From assembly GCF_016803395.1 (NCBI RefSeq), contig NZ_JAEVHL010000020.1, forward strand, positions 1 to 53,492: 53,492 nucleotides of DNA, written 5' to 3'. The stretch comes from Micromonospora tarensis. Its GTDB lineage: Bacteria > Actinomycetota > Actinomycetes > Mycobacteriales > Micromonosporaceae. The notes under the pieces are model-generated. The model saw only the letters and a list, made by a program, of their open reading frames with translations, did no database searches and was not told where the DNA came from. Position 1 is the first letter of the stretch. The number at the start of each line of letters is the position of its first letter. Position numbers and translations under genes: made by a program. Positions 1-9,274 of the stretch are shown piece after piece.

Positions 1-2
1 CC

Positions 3-62
3 CTCATCGCCCTGGCCATGCTCAGCCTCGGCAGCCACCGGCCCCAACTCCCCAAACGATGA
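3..62 (+). CDS. 3' end of an unidentified CDS cut by the window edge
   Basis: An open frame enters from the left edge and stops at TGA 60-62. The last 19 residues are hydrophobic then basic, ending SHRPQLPKR. This resembles the tail of some actinobacterial transposases, but 19 residues cannot establish that. Another frame is open to about base 98, so even the frame is uncertain. No gene is seen between 63 and 313. Confidence 0.25.
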   Translation, partial: LIALAMLSLGSHRPQLPKR

Positions 63-313
63 CCACCAAACAACCCACAAACCCAGCAGAAGACCCATAA
101 ATATGCCTCTGAGGTATACCGCTCAACGGCACACATCGACGGTGCCGGCCAGCCAAGGCGACGCTGGCGCCCGGAGCGCCCCTCGCCGCGCCGCAACCCC
201 GTCCTGGGTTGAGGGGTTCGGTGTTCACGGCGGTGATCCTAGGAAGCGCGGTAGGTCGCGTCCATCCCGTTGGTCGAGAGGGTCGGCCCCCTGATTCCCT
301 CGTGATCCGCTCG

Positions 314-1372
314 TCAGGTCGCGCGCCGTAGCAGCTCGTGAATGTGCCTGACCACCTCGTCGGGGGTGAGTTCCATGGCGTTCGCGCCGACACTGACCTC
401 GAACGAGCACCGGTCCGGATCCGGCGCGGACCGCACGCGGCCGAACAGCTCCACCCCGGTGGCGGCGAGCATGGCGTCGGCCGCCCGCATCGCGGCGTCC
501 GGGCCGATGGGGAGGTGGACGTGGAACAGGGGCGTCTGCGGTGGATCCGGGAACGCGCGGGCGGCGCCGTCGGCGTTGATGGCCGCCGCGATCGCCACGG
601 CATGCTCCCGGTGCGCCGGTAGCCGGGGCAGCACGGTGTCCAGGCCGTGCAGGGCGGCGAGCGCCAGCGGCCACGCGTCGTAGACGTCGCCACCGAGCCG
701 ACGACGCCACACCCGGGCCTCGGCGAGGACGTCGGCGTCCCCGGCGAGCACGGCGCCTCCGCTGCCCTGTAGCCCTTTGTATAGCGAGACGTACACGCTG
801 TCGAACAGGGTGGTGATCTCGGCGAACGGCCTGCGGTAGTACGTCTGGGCCTCCCACAGGCGCGCCCCGTCGAGGTGGGTGGCGGCACCGCGACGGCGCA
901 TGGCCGCGGTCTGCGCGACGAGGTCGTCCCACTCCGGCAACAGGCCGCCGATGTCACGTTGGGGCAGCTCCCAGACCACGGCCGCGAGCGGCTCGCCGAC
1001 GGTCGACAGGTCGGTCAGGGTCAGCAACCGGTGCCGGTCGCCGACCGGGTGGCAGCGCAACCCGTGCACGACGCTGTACCCCCGGTGCTCCCAGACCTCC
1101 AGATGGCTCTGTGGATGGGCGGCGAAGGTCTGGCGGCCACGTCGGTCGGCGTGGATCCGCAGTGCGACCTGCTGTGTCATCGTCCCGGACGGGAAGAACA
1201 GCGCCTCGTCAGTGCCGAGCAGTGCGGCCATGCGCCGCTCCAGGACAGCCACCGGTCCGTCCGGCCCGTGCGGTGGCGTGTCGGGATCGACCTGAGCCAG
1301 CATCGACCGCAGCATGTCGTGCGGCCGGCGGCGCAGGTCCGAGTGCAGGAAGAGGGAACGGTGCACGACCAT
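314..1372 (-). CDS. PLP-dependent threonine aldolase / beta-eliminating lyase family protein
   Basis: Fold-type I PLP enzyme of about 352 residues, the usual size for low-specificity threonine aldolases, which cleave beta-hydroxy amino acids to glycine and an aldehyde in the cytosol. Visible landmarks are the cofactor loop FFPSGTMTQQ, the DGAR motif near residue 168, and the PLP lysine in SLYKGLQGSGGA near residue 199. An upstream in-frame ATG at 1471 would add 33 Arg/Cys-rich residues unlike the family, so the ATG at 1372 is chosen, though no clear ribosome site precedes either. It lies downstream of the ECF sigma gene on the same strand. Substrate specificity cannot be read from the sequence. 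Confidence 0.8.
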   Translation of the reverse strand: MVVHRSLFLHSDLRRRPHDMLRSMLAQVDPDTPPHGPDGPVAVLERRMAALLGTDEALFFPSGTMTQQVALRIHADRRGRQTFAAHPQSHLEVWEHRGYSVVHGLRCHPVGDRHRLLTLTDLSTVGEPLAAVVWELPQRDIGGLLPEWDDLVAQTAAMRRRGAATHLDGARLWEAQTYYRRPFAEITTLFDSVYVSLYKGLQGSGGAVLAGDADVLAEARVWRRRLGGDVYDAWPLALAALHGLDTVLPRLPAHREHAVAIAAAINADGAARAFPDPPQTPLFHVHLPIGPDAAMRAADAMLAATGVELFGRVRSAPDPDRCSFEVSVGANAMELTPDEVVRHIHELLRRAT

Positions 1373-1505
1373 CGCTGGAGCATCCAATCCGGCTGGGCCG
1401 AGCCCGCGGCGGCGGGGTATCCGGCCAGGCTTACCGGACAGGCAGCCTACCTTGTTGCAACATCTTGGCAATAGTGGGTGCGGGGCCGCGGAGCACGTAC
1501 CCGCC

Positions 1506-2084
1506 TCAGCCGGTTCGCCGCGTACGGCTGTGGTCGCCGTCGGCCTGCCAGGCCGCGACGAGGTCCTCGCGGGCGCGGGCGACCCGGGAGCGGATCGTGC
1601 CGACGGGGCACTGGCAGACGTCCGCGGCCTCGGCGTAGGACAGGCCGAGCACCTGGGTGGCGACGAACGCCTCGCGGCGCTCCGGGGTCAGGCCGGCGAT
1701 CAGGTGGCGCAGAGCCACGCCCTCGTCGGCGCCGACCGTGACCGCGCCCGCGCCCTCGGCCGCCTCCTGCCAGTCCGGCACCGATGCCGTCCTCGGCCGC
1801 GCCACCGCCGTCCGGACGTGATCCACCGCGACGCGTCGGGCGATCGTGAACACCCACGTCCGGGCCGACGAACGGCCGGCGAAGCCGGGCAGGTTACGAA
1901 ATGCCCGCAGAAACGTCTCCTGGGTCAGGTCGTCGGCCTCGCCCGGCCCGGCCAGATGCGACAGGAAGCGCCAGACCTGATCCTGGAGTGCCCGGACGAG
2001 CGCGGTGGCGGCCTGACGGTCACCCCGGCCCGCCTCCCGCGCCCACCGGGTCACCTGGTCGTCGTCAACGACGCCGTTCCGCAC
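1506..2084 (-). CDS. ECF RNA polymerase sigma factor, SigC-like
   Basis: 192-residue ECF sigma factor. Region 2 spans about residues 45-92, with DDLTQETFLRAF and SARTWVFTIARRVAVDHVR for -10 recognition and core binding. Region 4 spans about 128-178, with the HTH LSYAEAADVCQCPVGTIRSR contacting the -35 element. The SSARTW and QLLGLSYA-like blocks resemble mycobacterial SigC, which also lacks an adjacent anti-sigma gene; none is seen here. The start is GTG with AGGA upstream. On the minus strand, two GGGAAC hexamers near 2190-2210 resemble an ECF -35 element and could indicate autoregulation, but no matching -10 was confirmed. Confidence 0.88.
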   Translation of the reverse strand: MRNGVVDDDQVTRWAREAGRGDRQAATALVRALQDQVWRFLSHLAGPGEADDLTQETFLRAFRNLPGFAGRSSARTWVFTIARRVAVDHVRTAVARPRTASVPDWQEAAEGAGAVTVGADEGVALRHLIAGLTPERREAFVATQVLGLSYAEAADVCQCPVGTIRSRVARAREDLVAAWQADGDHSRTRRTG

Positions 2085-2272
2085 AGACCACCGTCCTGTG
2101 TGCCACGGGCGCTCCCCTGCCGAGCCGCCATCGTCGGAACGCCGCCGGTCGGCCGCGCACTCTGGTGGTCGGCGGCCGGCCCGGAAAAGTTCCCGATGTT
2201 CCCGCCTTCGGTCGATTTCCGGCAGCTCGGTCCGTTCGGCCGCTCAGCGGCGGGTGCGGCGGCAGGGCGCGG

Positions 2273-2815
2273 TTACTGCCGCCCCACCGGGGCCGAGACG
2301 GGCAGGCCGAGGCCGTTGACGGCCGCCGCGACCAGGGCCTGCGGGGCGAGCGAGGCATCGAGTACGAGCACCGGCTCGTCCGGTTCGGGCGGTTCCAGCG
2401 TGGCGAGTTGTGACTCGAGCAGACTCGCCGGCATGTAGTGCCCCTCGCGCTCGGTGATCCGGGCCCGGATCACCTCCGGCTGCCCCGCCAGGTGCACGAA
2501 GTCCACCCGGGGGGCACCCTGCCGGAGCACGTCGCGATAGGACCGCTTCAACGCCGAGCAGGCCAGCACCGTCGACCGGCCCTGCGCCGCCCGTTCGGCC
2601 AGCCACCCGGCGATGTCGTGCAGCCAGGGCCAGCGGGTGGCGTCGTCCAACGGCACGCCGGAGCGCATCCGTGCGACGTTCTCCGGCGAGTGGAACTCGT
2701 CCGCCTCGACGAACGTCAGCCCGGTCGCCGCGCTGATCCCCCGCGCCACAGTGGTCTTGCCGACCCCGGAGACGCCCATCACCACGACGTGTCGGCTGCC
2801 CGGTTCACCAGTCAT
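2273..2815 (-). CDS. gntK: Gluconokinase
   Basis: Shikimate-kinase-like P-loop enzyme of 180 residues that phosphorylates D-gluconate to 6-phosphogluconate. The Walker A GVSGVGKT occupies residues 14-21, followed by the family motifs [36 protein letters not shown] and [12 protein letters not shown], all in the expected order. Its ATG overlaps the 3' end of the mannonate dehydratase gene by 11 bases, implying translational coupling as the last gene of the sugar-acid operon. This predicts that gluconate is an end substrate of the operon, or that the kinase acts on a related hexonate. Confidence 0.92.
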   Translation of the reverse strand: MTGEPGSRHVVVMGVSGVGKTTVARGISAATGLTFVEADEFHSPENVARMRSGVPLDDATRWPWLHDIAGWLAERAAQGRSTVLACSALKRSYRDVLRQGAPRVDFVHLAGQPEVIRARITEREGHYMPASLLESQLATLEPPEPDEPVLVLDASLAPQALVAAAVNGLGLPVSAPVGRQ

Positions 2816-4034
2816 GAACCGTGCCGTCCTTGAGCCGGTTGAACGGCAGGTAGGCGGGCTCGTACGGGAACCGGGCCGCCGCCTCCTCGTCGAGCTCCAC
2901 CCCGAGCCCCGGTTGGTCGCCCGGGTGCAGGTAGCCGTCGGTGAAGGTGAACGACTGCCGGAACACCTCGTTGGCCAGCGGGGTGTGCTTCATGTACTCC
3001 TGGATGCCGAAGTTGTGGATGGCCAGGTCCAGGTGCAGCGCCGCGGCCATGCCGACCGGCGAGATGTCGGTGGGGCCGTGGATGCCCGACTTGATCTGGT
3101 ACTGGGCGGCGAAGTCGAGCAGCTTGCGCATGGCGGTGATACCGCCGGTGTGGGTGACCGCCGACCGGACGTAGTCGATCAGCTGCTCCCGGATCAGGGT
3201 CTGGTAGTCCCAGACCGTGTTGAAGACCTCGCCGATGGCCAGCGGGGTGGTGGTGTGTTGCCGGACCAGCCGCAGCGCCTCCTGGTTCTCGGCCGGGGTG
3301 CAGTCCTCCAGCCAGAACAGGTCGTACGGTTCGAGGGCCTTGCCGAGCTTGGCGGCCTGGATCGGGGTCATCCGGTGGTGACCGTCGTGCAGCAGCGGCA
3401 GCTCGGGGCCGAACTCGGCGCGGACCGCCTCGAAGACCGTGGGCAGGTGGCGCAGGTACGCCCGGGTGTCCCAGTCCTCCTCGGCGGGCAACGGGGTGCG
3501 CTGCGCCGGTTCGTAGTCGTAGCGCTGGCCGGTGGCGCTGGGCTGCGCGGCCACGCCGTAGACGGCGTTGATGCCCGGCACCGACGTCTGCACCCGGATC
3601 GACCGGAAGCCCTCGTCGAGGTGCCGGCGGATGGAGTCGAACAGCTCGGGGATGTCCCGCCCGGACGCGTGCCCGTACGCCATGATGCCGGTGCGCGACG
3701 CGCCGCCCAGCAGCTGGTACAGCGGCATGCCGGCGGCCTTGGCCAAGATGTCCCAGAGCGCGACGTCCACCGCGGCGATGGCCGCCATGGTGACCGGTCC
3801 ACGCCTCCAGTACGCCGAGCGGTACAGGAACTGCCAGGTGTCCTCGATCCGGTGCGCGTCCCGACCCATCAGCAGTGGGGCGACGTGGTCGCGCAGGTAC
3901 GAGGCGACGGAGAGTTCCCGGCCGTTGAGCGTGGCGTCGCCCAGACCGGTGAGGCCCTCGTCGGTGGTGATCTTGAGGGTGACGAAGTTCCGGTCCGGGC
4001 TGGACACGATGACGTCTGCTGCGACGATCTTCAC
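2805..4034 (-). CDS. manD: D-mannonate dehydratase, ManD type (enolase superfamily)
   Basis: 409-residue enolase-superfamily enzyme converting D-mannonate to 2-keto-3-deoxy-D-gluconate. Metal ligands are visible as Asp217 in LLHDGHHR, Glu243 in WLEDCTP and Glu269 in AIGEVFN. Arg147 and Tyr159, the ManD-specific catalytic pair, fall at the same numbers as in characterised ManD proteins. The C-terminal [13 protein letters not shown] and [10 protein letters not shown] segments are typical. The start is GTG at 4034. It lies between dgoD and gntK. Some ManD relatives also use D-gluconate slowly, so exact specificity needs an assay. Confidence 0.9.
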   Translation of the reverse strand: MKIVAADVIVSSPDRNFVTLKITTDEGLTGLGDATLNGRELSVASYLRDHVAPLLMGRDAHRIEDTWQFLYRSAYWRRGPVTMAAIAAVDVALWDILAKAAGMPLYQLLGGASRTGIMAYGHASGRDIPELFDSIRRHLDEGFRSIRVQTSVPGINAVYGVAAQPSATGQRYDYEPAQRTPLPAEEDWDTRAYLRHLPTVFEAVRAEFGPELPLLHDGHHRMTPIQAAKLGKALEPYDLFWLEDCTPAENQEALRLVRQHTTTPLAIGEVFNTVWDYQTLIREQLIDYVRSAVTHTGGITAMRKLLDFAAQYQIKSGIHGPTDISPVGMAAALHLDLAIHNFGIQEYMKHTPLANEVFRQSFTFTDGYLHPGDQPGLGVELDEEAAARFPYEPAYLPFNRLKDGTVHDW

Positions 4035-4071
4035 GGGGTGCCTTTCGTTCTTGGCGGTCTGAGGGGTGGTC

Positions 4072-5220
4072 TCACCACTCCGCGTAGGAGCCGTCGGGAT
4101 GCCGCCAGGTCGGGCTGCGCCAGGCGTGCCCGCGCTTGTCCGCTGTCCGCACCGCGTGTTCGTCGACCTCGATGCCGAGACCGGGCGCGGTCAGCCGCTG
4201 GACGTACCCGTCGACGAAGGTCAGCGGGGTCTGGTCGAGGCAGTAGTCGAGCACCTCGGCGCCCTGGTTGTAGTGGATGCCGATGCTCTGCTCCTGGATC
4301 AAAAAGTTCGGCGTGGCGAAGCCGACCTGGAGGCACGCGGCGAGGGCGATCGGCCCGAGCGGGCAGTGCGGGGCGAGCTGCACGTCGTACACCTCGGCCA
4401 GGGTGGCGATCTTGCGGACCTCGGTGATGCCGCCGGCGTGCGCGAGGTCCGGCTGGGCCACCGCGATGCCGGCCTGCAACACGGGCAGGAACTCCTGCCG
4501 GCCGTAGAGCCGCTCCCCGGTCGACACCGGAGTGGTGGTGCAGCGGACGACGTCGCCGATCAGGTGCGAGTTCTCCGGCACCACCGGCTCTTCCAGGAAG
4601 AACGGCCGGTACGGCTCCAGGAGCGGGGCGACCCGGCGGACGTTGGCGAGGGTGAACCGCCCGTGGAAGTCGACAGCGACGTCCCGGTCGTCGCCGAGGA
4701 CCTCGCGGGCGACGGCCACCCGCCGCACCACAGCGTCGAGTTCGGCGACCGAGGCGAGCGCGCCCATCCGCCCGGAGGCGTTCATCTTCACCGCGGTCAG
4801 GCCCGCCTCGACCCGGGCGCTGATCTGGTCGCGGATCTCGGCGGGTTCGTCGCCGCCGACCCAGCCGTAGACCCGGATCCGGTCGCGGACCGGCCCGCCG
4901 AGCAGTTGGTGCACGGGGGCGCCGTAGTGCTTGCCGGCGATGTCCCAGAGCGCCTGGTCCAGGCCGGACACCGCGCTGGCCAGGATCGGGCCGCCCCGGT
5001 AGAAGGAGCCTTTGGTCAGCACCTGCCAGTGGTCCTCGATCCGCAGCGCGTCCCGACCCACCAGCACCTCGCTGAGCTGGTGGACGGCGGTACGTACCGT
5101 CTCGGACCGGCCCTCGCAGGTCGCCTCGCCCCAGCCGACGATGCCGGAGTCCGTCTCGATCCGGACGAAGAGCCAGCGCGGGGCGACCAGGAAGGTCTCC
5201 ACCTTCGCGATTGTCGTCAC
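4072..5220 (-). CDS. dgoD: D-galactonate dehydratase (enolase superfamily)
   Basis: 382-residue dehydratase predicted to turn D-galactonate into 2-keto-3-deoxy-D-galactonate. Visible active-site elements are Asp184/His186 in VDFHGR, Glu210 in FFLEEPV, Glu236 in STGERLY and His285 in APHCPLGPI. The segment [25 protein letters not shown] is strongly DgoD-like. It begins only 7 bases after the second permease gene and is followed 37 bases later by manD, so it belongs to the transport operon. No 2-keto-3-deoxygluconate kinase or aldolase is in the window, so the lower pathway must be encoded elsewhere. Confidence 0.9.
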   Translation of the reverse strand: MTTIAKVETFLVAPRWLFVRIETDSGIVGWGEATCEGRSETVRTAVHQLSEVLVGRDALRIEDHWQVLTKGSFYRGGPILASAVSGLDQALWDIAGKHYGAPVHQLLGGPVRDRIRVYGWVGGDEPAEIRDQISARVEAGLTAVKMNASGRMGALASVAELDAVVRRVAVAREVLGDDRDVAVDFHGRFTLANVRRVAPLLEPYRPFFLEEPVVPENSHLIGDVVRCTTTPVSTGERLYGRQEFLPVLQAGIAVAQPDLAHAGGITEVRKIATLAEVYDVQLAPHCPLGPIALAACLQVGFATPNFLIQEQSIGIHYNQGAEVLDYCLDQTPLTFVDGYVQRLTAPGLGIEVDEHAVRTADKRGHAWRSPTWRHPDGSYAEW

Positions 5221-5227
5221 GGCGCGG

Positions 5228-6043
5228 TCAGCCCTTCGTGGCGCCGGCGGTGAGGCCGGAGACGACGTACTTCTGCACGAACAGGGCGATCAGCATGATC
5301 GGCAGGGTGACCACCGTCGCCGCGGCCATCAGGCCGCCCCAGTCGATGCTGGCGTAGCCGACGAAGTCGAAGATCGCGACCGGGAGCGTCTTGGTGTCGG
5401 AGTCGGACAACACCAGGGCGAACATGAAGTTGTTCCAGGAGAAGATGAAGGAGAGGATGCCGGCGGTCGCGACGCCGGGCACCGACAGCGGGAGGGTGAT
5501 CCGCCGAAACGCGCCGATGTGGGTCAGGCCGTCGACCAGCGCGGCCTCTTCCAGCTCGGTCGGCAGGCCGTCGAAGTAGCCCATCATGATGTAGACGATC
5601 AGTGGCAGCGACACGAACATGTGGCTCAGGATCAGCACGGTGAACCCGCCGACCAGCTTCAGGTTCGAGAAGACGTAGTACCAGGGCACCAGGAGCGAGA
5701 CGCCGGGGATCACCCGGGCCATCAGCACGACGAGCGCGGACCGCTTCATGGTGAAGCGGCTCATCGAGTACGCGGCGGGCACCCCGAGCAGGAGCGAGAG
5801 CACGGTGGCCGCGAACGCCACCCAGAGGCTGTTGCCGATGAACTGGAGGTAGTCCGCCTGCTGGAGGACGGTCTCGTAGTTCTTCAGGCTGGGTGAGAAG
5901 ACGAACGCCTTGGCGGTGTCGTAGATGTCCACGTTGGTCTTGAACGACGCGGTGATCATCCAGAGCAGCGGCGCCATCAGCGTGAACACCACGAGGACGA
6001 GCGCCGACGTGCGGAACACCCGGTACGGCTTGCTCGGCGTCAT
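5228..6043 (-). CDS. Carbohydrate ABC transporter permease (MalG-like)
   Basis: 271-residue inner-membrane permease with six predicted helices and the cytoplasmic EAA loop EEAALVDGLTHIGAFRRITLPLSVPG, which docks the ATPase. The reading frame is open far upstream through the neighbouring permease, but the real start is the ATG at 6043: its ATGA overlaps the stop of the upstream gene, and the preceding 190 residues in this frame are a GC-rich shadow. It acts with the partner permease and lipoprotein upstream, importing a sugar acid or related compound given the two dehydratases that follow. Confidence 0.92.
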   Translation of the reverse strand: MTPSKPYRVFRTSALVLVVFTLMAPLLWMITASFKTNVDIYDTAKAFVFSPSLKNYETVLQQADYLQFIGNSLWVAFAATVLSLLLGVPAAYSMSRFTMKRSALVVLMARVIPGVSLLVPWYYVFSNLKLVGGFTVLILSHMFVSLPLIVYIMMGYFDGLPTELEEAALVDGLTHIGAFRRITLPLSVPGVATAGILSFIFSWNNFMFALVLSDSDTKTLPVAIFDFVGYASIDWGGLMAAATVVTLPIMLIALFVQKYVVSGLTAGATKG

Positions 6044-6990
6044 CGGCCCAGCCCCTTCTTGCGATAGGTCAGGGCCCACATCACCCCGATGATGATCAGG
6101 AAGAAGATGATGAGGACGGTCGACGAGACGCCGTAGTCGTTGTAGTCGAAGCTGAGGCCGTAGGCGTACACGTTCAGGGTCTCGACCTCGTGGAAGGACC
6201 CGCCGCCGCGCCCCTTGGTGGCGTAGAGGATGTCGAAGGTCTTCAGCGCGTCGATACCGCGCAGCAGGATGGCGACGATCACCGTGGGCATCAGCAGTGG
6301 CAGGGTGACGTGCCGGAACCGCTGCCAGGTGCTGGCGCCGTCGATCCGGGCCGCCTCCTGGGGCTCGTCGGAGAGCGAGGTGAGCCCGGCGAGCAGGATC
6401 AGCACGACCATCGGGGTCCACTGCCAGACGTCGATGAACATCGTGGTCGGCAGGGCCGAGTGCTGGCCGGCCAGCCAGGGTTGGGGGCCGACCCCGACCC
6501 AGCCGAGCAGCTGGTTCGCCATCCCGATGTTCGGGTCGAAGATCAGCCGCCACATCATGCCGACCGCCACCGGGGTGGCCACCAGCGGCAGCAGGATCGC
6601 GACGCGGACCCACTTCTCACCGCAGAACGGCCGCCAGAGCAGCAGGGCGATCGCCATGCCGAGCACGACCTCGAAGAACAACACCACGCCGGTGAAGAGG
6701 ACGGTACGCCAGACCGCCGGCCAGAACCGGTCGGTGTCGGTGAGCACGTCGAGGTAGTTCTGGAATCCGATGAACTCGGACTCGGCGCGCACCGAACCCT
6801 CGGCGTCGGTCAGGCTCAGATACCCGGTCCACGCCACCGGAAAGACGATCAGCACGGCGACGAAGGTCATGGCGGGTGCCGCGAAGAGCCACTTGCGGTG
6901 CTTGTTGGCCCAACGCGACCAGGCCGAGTCCTGCTGGGGCGCCGCGGGTGCCGCCGGCGCGTCGGTGCGGGGGGTGGTGACGGCTGACAT
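6040..6990 (-). CDS. Carbohydrate ABC transporter permease (MalF/UgpA-like)
   Basis: 316-residue membrane permease. A cytoplasmic Ala/Pro-rich N-terminus is followed by a first helix at KWLFAAPAMTFVAVLIVFPV. The EAA loop is PQEAARIDGASTWQRFRHVTLPLL. It overlaps the next permease by four bases (ATGA). It is separated from the solute-binding gene by 75 bases holding a strong stem-loop at 7025-7054. No ATPase gene occurs in this operon; in actinomycetes such importers commonly share an MsiK-type ATPase, which is inferred here. Confidence 0.92.
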   Translation of the reverse strand: MSAVTTPRTDAPAAPAAPQQDSAWSRWANKHRKWLFAAPAMTFVAVLIVFPVAWTGYLSLTDAEGSVRAESEFIGFQNYLDVLTDTDRFWPAVWRTVLFTGVVLFFEVVLGMAIALLLWRPFCGEKWVRVAILLPLVATPVAVGMMWRLIFDPNIGMANQLLGWVGVGPQPWLAGQHSALPTTMFIDVWQWTPMVVLILLAGLTSLSDEPQEAARIDGASTWQRFRHVTLPLLMPTVIVAILLRGIDALKTFDILYATKGRGGGSFHEVETLNVYAYGLSFDYNDYGVSSTVLIIFFLIIIGVMWALTYRKKGLGR

Positions 6991-7024
6991 GGAGATCTCC
7001 GGGTTCGGGGGCCAGGTCCCGACG

Positions 7025-7054
7025 GGGCGGCGGAGCCGGTCGGCTCCGCCGCCC
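7025..7054 (-). promoter_or_regulatory. Intercistronic stem-loop between binding-protein and permease genes
   Basis: Perfect 13-bp inverted repeat (left arm GGGCGGCGGAGCC, right arm its complement) with a 4-base loop. It sits after the binding-protein stop and before the permease start. In sugar ABC operons such hairpins stabilise the upstream message or partly terminate transcription, giving excess binding protein. Confidence 0.7.
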
Positions 7055-7065
7055 GACGGTCAGGG

Positions 7066-8352
7066 TTACTTCGCCTCGTCGTCGAGGAACTTCTGGAACG
7101 CCTCGTTGGCGGTGTCCGCCGAGGCGGCGGCGTCCTTGCCGGTGATCGCGTCGACGATCGGCTGGCCGACGATCTCCCGCGCCTGGGCCACCTTGACCAC
7201 CAGGGGTCGGTCGTGGCCGACGCCGTTGGCGGTGCTGACCGTGTTGGCCTCGACCAGGTCCTTCGGGTAGGAAGCGGTGGCCGCCGGGTTCGCCCAGACC
7301 GAGGCGCGGGCGCCGGGAACGCCGGCGGTCTGCTGGGCCAGCGCCTGCTCCTTGCCGGCCGCCCACTGGACGAACTTCCAGGCGTTGTCCTTGTTCTCCG
7401 AGTTGTCGTTCACGCCGAGCGCCCAGGAGGGGATGTTGTAGGGCTTCGAACCGGCCGGGCCGGCCGGGAAGGGGGCGAAGCCGACGGTCTCGACGACCTT
7501 GGACTTGGTCGGGTCGGTGGCGTTCTTGTAGAGCGAGTTGGCCTCGGTGTAGAAGGCGGCCTTGCCCTGCGTGAAGATCGCCATCGCCTCGGACCAGCTC
7601 ATGTCGGTGCTGATGTTCTCCGGTCCGTGGTCCCGCAGCAGCCCGCCGTAGTAGGCGTACGCCTGCTTGGCCTGCTCGGTGTTGACGGTCGCCTTCCCGC
7701 TGCCGTCGACGAAGTCGCCGCCGAAGCTGAACAGGAAGCTGGAGAACTGGGTGACGGCGGCGGCCTTGCCGGTGCGGGCGACGAAGCCGGCGACGCCGGG
7801 GTTGTCGGCCTCGACCTTCGCCGCCTGCGCCTTGAGCTCGTCCAGGGTCTTGGGCGGCGCGGTGAAGCCGGACTTCGTCAGCAGGTCCTTGCGGTAGTAG
7901 AGGACCTCCTGCTCGGTGATGATCGGCACCCCGACGACCTTGTCCTCGTAGGTCGTCGCCTGCACCGGACCGGCCTGGAAGTCACCGAACTCGAAGGCGC
8001 TGTCCGACTTGGTCTTCTCGGTGAGGTCGGCCAGGTACTTGTTCTTGCCGAACTGCTTGCCCTCCTGCAACGGCCGGTACATCATCACGTCGAGGTCGCT
8101 GGCCCCGGCGTTGAGCTTGACGTTGTACTGGTCGGAGAGCTGGTCCTCGCCGAGCTGGGTGACCTCGACAGTGAGCCCGGACTGCTTCTCGAACTCCGGC
8201 AGGGCCTTCTTGATGTTCTCCGTCCAGACGTGGTTCACCAGCGTCACGCGAAGGGTCTTCGAGCCTTCGCCGCCGTCGCCACCACCGCAGGCAGCCAGGC
8301 TCATGGCGGCCACCACAGCCAGAGAAGTGCCGATTATCGGTCGACGTCGCAC
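7066..8352 (-). CDS. Extracellular solute-binding lipoprotein, family 1
   Basis: 428-residue ABC solute-binding protein. The N-terminus has a basic start, a hydrophobic core and the lipobox SLAAC with lipidated Cys22, followed by a Gly-rich linker GGGDGGEG, so it is predicted to be anchored outside the membrane. The body has typical family-1 features such as DVMMYRPLQEG, EQEVLYYRKDLL, WSEAMAIFTQGKAAFYTEA and NIPSWALGV. First gene of the operon leading to two permeases and the sugar-acid dehydratases, and divergent from the GntR regulator. The ligand is probably a hexonate, hexuronate or oligosaccharide yielding these; the sequence does not decide. Confidence 0.9.
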   Translation of the reverse strand: MRRRPIIGTSLAVVAAMSLAACGGGDGGEGSKTLRVTLVNHVWTENIKKALPEFEKQSGLTVEVTQLGEDQLSDQYNVKLNAGASDLDVMMYRPLQEGKQFGKNKYLADLTEKTKSDSAFEFGDFQAGPVQATTYEDKVVGVPIITEQEVLYYRKDLLTKSGFTAPPKTLDELKAQAAKVEADNPGVAGFVARTGKAAAVTQFSSFLFSFGGDFVDGSGKATVNTEQAKQAYAYYGGLLRDHGPENISTDMSWSEAMAIFTQGKAAFYTEANSLYKNATDPTKSKVVETVGFAPFPAGPAGSKPYNIPSWALGVNDNSENKDNAWKFVQWAAGKEQALAQQTAGVPGARASVWANPAATASYPKDLVEANTVSTANGVGHDRPLVVKVAQAREIVGQPIVDAITGKDAAASADTANEAFQKFLDDEAK

Positions 8353-8429
8353 GCTTGTCTCTCCTTCTGTCGTGGTCGCCGCCCCCGCAGGAGGCCACTA
8401 CCTCGGTGTTACATCCGCTTAACATCGGG

Positions 8430-8459
8430 ATGCTAGGCCGACAAACCTGAGTATTTCAA
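8430..8459 (-). promoter_or_regulatory. Candidate sigma-70-type promoter for the sugar-acid operon
   Basis: On the minus strand, TTGAAA (8459-8454) is followed after 18 bases by TAGCAT (8435-8430), a fair housekeeping promoter about 78 bases upstream of the binding-protein start. Confidence 0.4.
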
Positions 8460-8470
8460 GGGCTCGATCT

Positions 8471-8483
8471 GATTGATACGATC
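8471..8483. promoter_or_regulatory. Candidate GntR/FadR operator
   Basis: GATTGATACGATC is an imperfect palindrome (GAT.G...C.ATC). It lies just upstream of the regulator start and of the -35 of the divergent operon, where a FadR-type repressor could control both directions. Confidence 0.35.
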
Positions 8484-8485
8484 TT

Positions 8486-9259
8486 TTGGTGGAACCGTCC
8501 TCAGCAGAGGTTGCAACCGCCCGGACCGCCCCCGTCGAGGCCGGGCTGCACGCCCGCGTCCTCGACAGCCTCGGCACCGCCATCTGCGGCGGCGAGCTGA
8601 CGTCCGGGTCGGTCCTCAACATCGACGACCTGGTCGACCGGTACGCGGTGTCCCGCTCGGTCATCCGCGAGGTGCTGCGGGTGCTGTCCTCGATGGGGTT
8701 TATCGAGGCGCGCCGTCGGGTGGGGGTGATGATCCGGCCGGCGAGCGCGTGGAACGTCTTCGACCCGCAGGTGATCCGCTGGCGACTGGCGTCGTCCGGT
8801 CGGATGGCCCAGCTGCGGTCGATCACCGAGCTCCGCACCGCTGTCGAGCCGCACGCGGCCCTGCTGGCCGCCGAACGGATCGGCCCCGACGAGGCGAGCG
8901 ATCTCGTCGGGCTGGCGGCGAAGATGTGGGCCGCCGGCGAGGCCGGTGACGAGGAGCGCTTCCTGCACCTCGACATCGAGTTCCACCGGCGGGTCCTGGT
9001 CGCCTCCGGCAACGAGATGTTCGTGCAGCTCCAGGAGCTGGTCGCGGAGGTGCTCACCGGCCGGCACAAGCACCACCTCATGCCGCACCACCCGCACCGG
9101 CAGGCCCTCCAGATGCACGCGGATGTCGCCCAGGCGATCCAGCGGCGCGACGGTGAGCGCGCCCGGCAGGCGATGGTGCAGCTGATGGCGCAGGCGTTCG
9201 GCGAGATGAAATCACTCTGGGCCCAGACCGGCGAAACCGACCGCCACCATGCTCCATGA
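8486..9259 (+). CDS. GntR family regulator, FadR subfamily
   Basis: 257-residue regulator. The winged HTH spans about residues 22-90 (VSRSVIREVLRVLSSMGFIEARRRVG). An FCD ligand-binding domain follows at about 108-235, with ELRTAVEPHAALLAAERI, LHLDIEFHRRVLVASGN and H-rich segments that supply the metal/ligand site. The start is TTG at 8486 or GTG at 8489 with no clear ribosome site, so translation may be leaderless. Divergent from the sugar-acid operon, which it probably represses until a hexonate or uronate ligand binds; a palindrome at 8471-8483 is a candidate site. Confidence 0.87.
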   Translation: MVEPSSAEVATARTAPVEAGLHARVLDSLGTAICGGELTSGSVLNIDDLVDRYAVSRSVIREVLRVLSSMGFIEARRRVGVMIRPASAWNVFDPQVIRWRLASSGRMAQLRSITELRTAVEPHAALLAAERIGPDEASDLVGLAAKMWAAGEAGDEERFLHLDIEFHRRVLVASGNEMFVQLQELVAEVLTGRHKHHLMPHHPHRQALQMHADVAQAIQRRDGERARQAMVQLMAQAFGEMKSLWAQTGETDRHHAP

Positions 9260-9274
9260 CCACGGCGGCGCTTG

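Noticed and set aside
1..102. Intact insertion sequence at the left edge
   Set aside because: Only about 19 residues of a possible transposase tail are visible; no terminal repeat can be identified.
2613..4427. Very long plus-strand open frames (also at 5-6 kb, 15-17 kb, 40-49 kb)
   Set aside because: These are antisense shadows of real minus-strand genes, expected at this GC content; no domain or ribosome site supports them.
5228..6613. A 461-residue permease with an unusual N-terminal extension
   Set aside because: The extension is the shadow of the adjacent permease; the ATGA overlap at 6040-6043 marks the real start.
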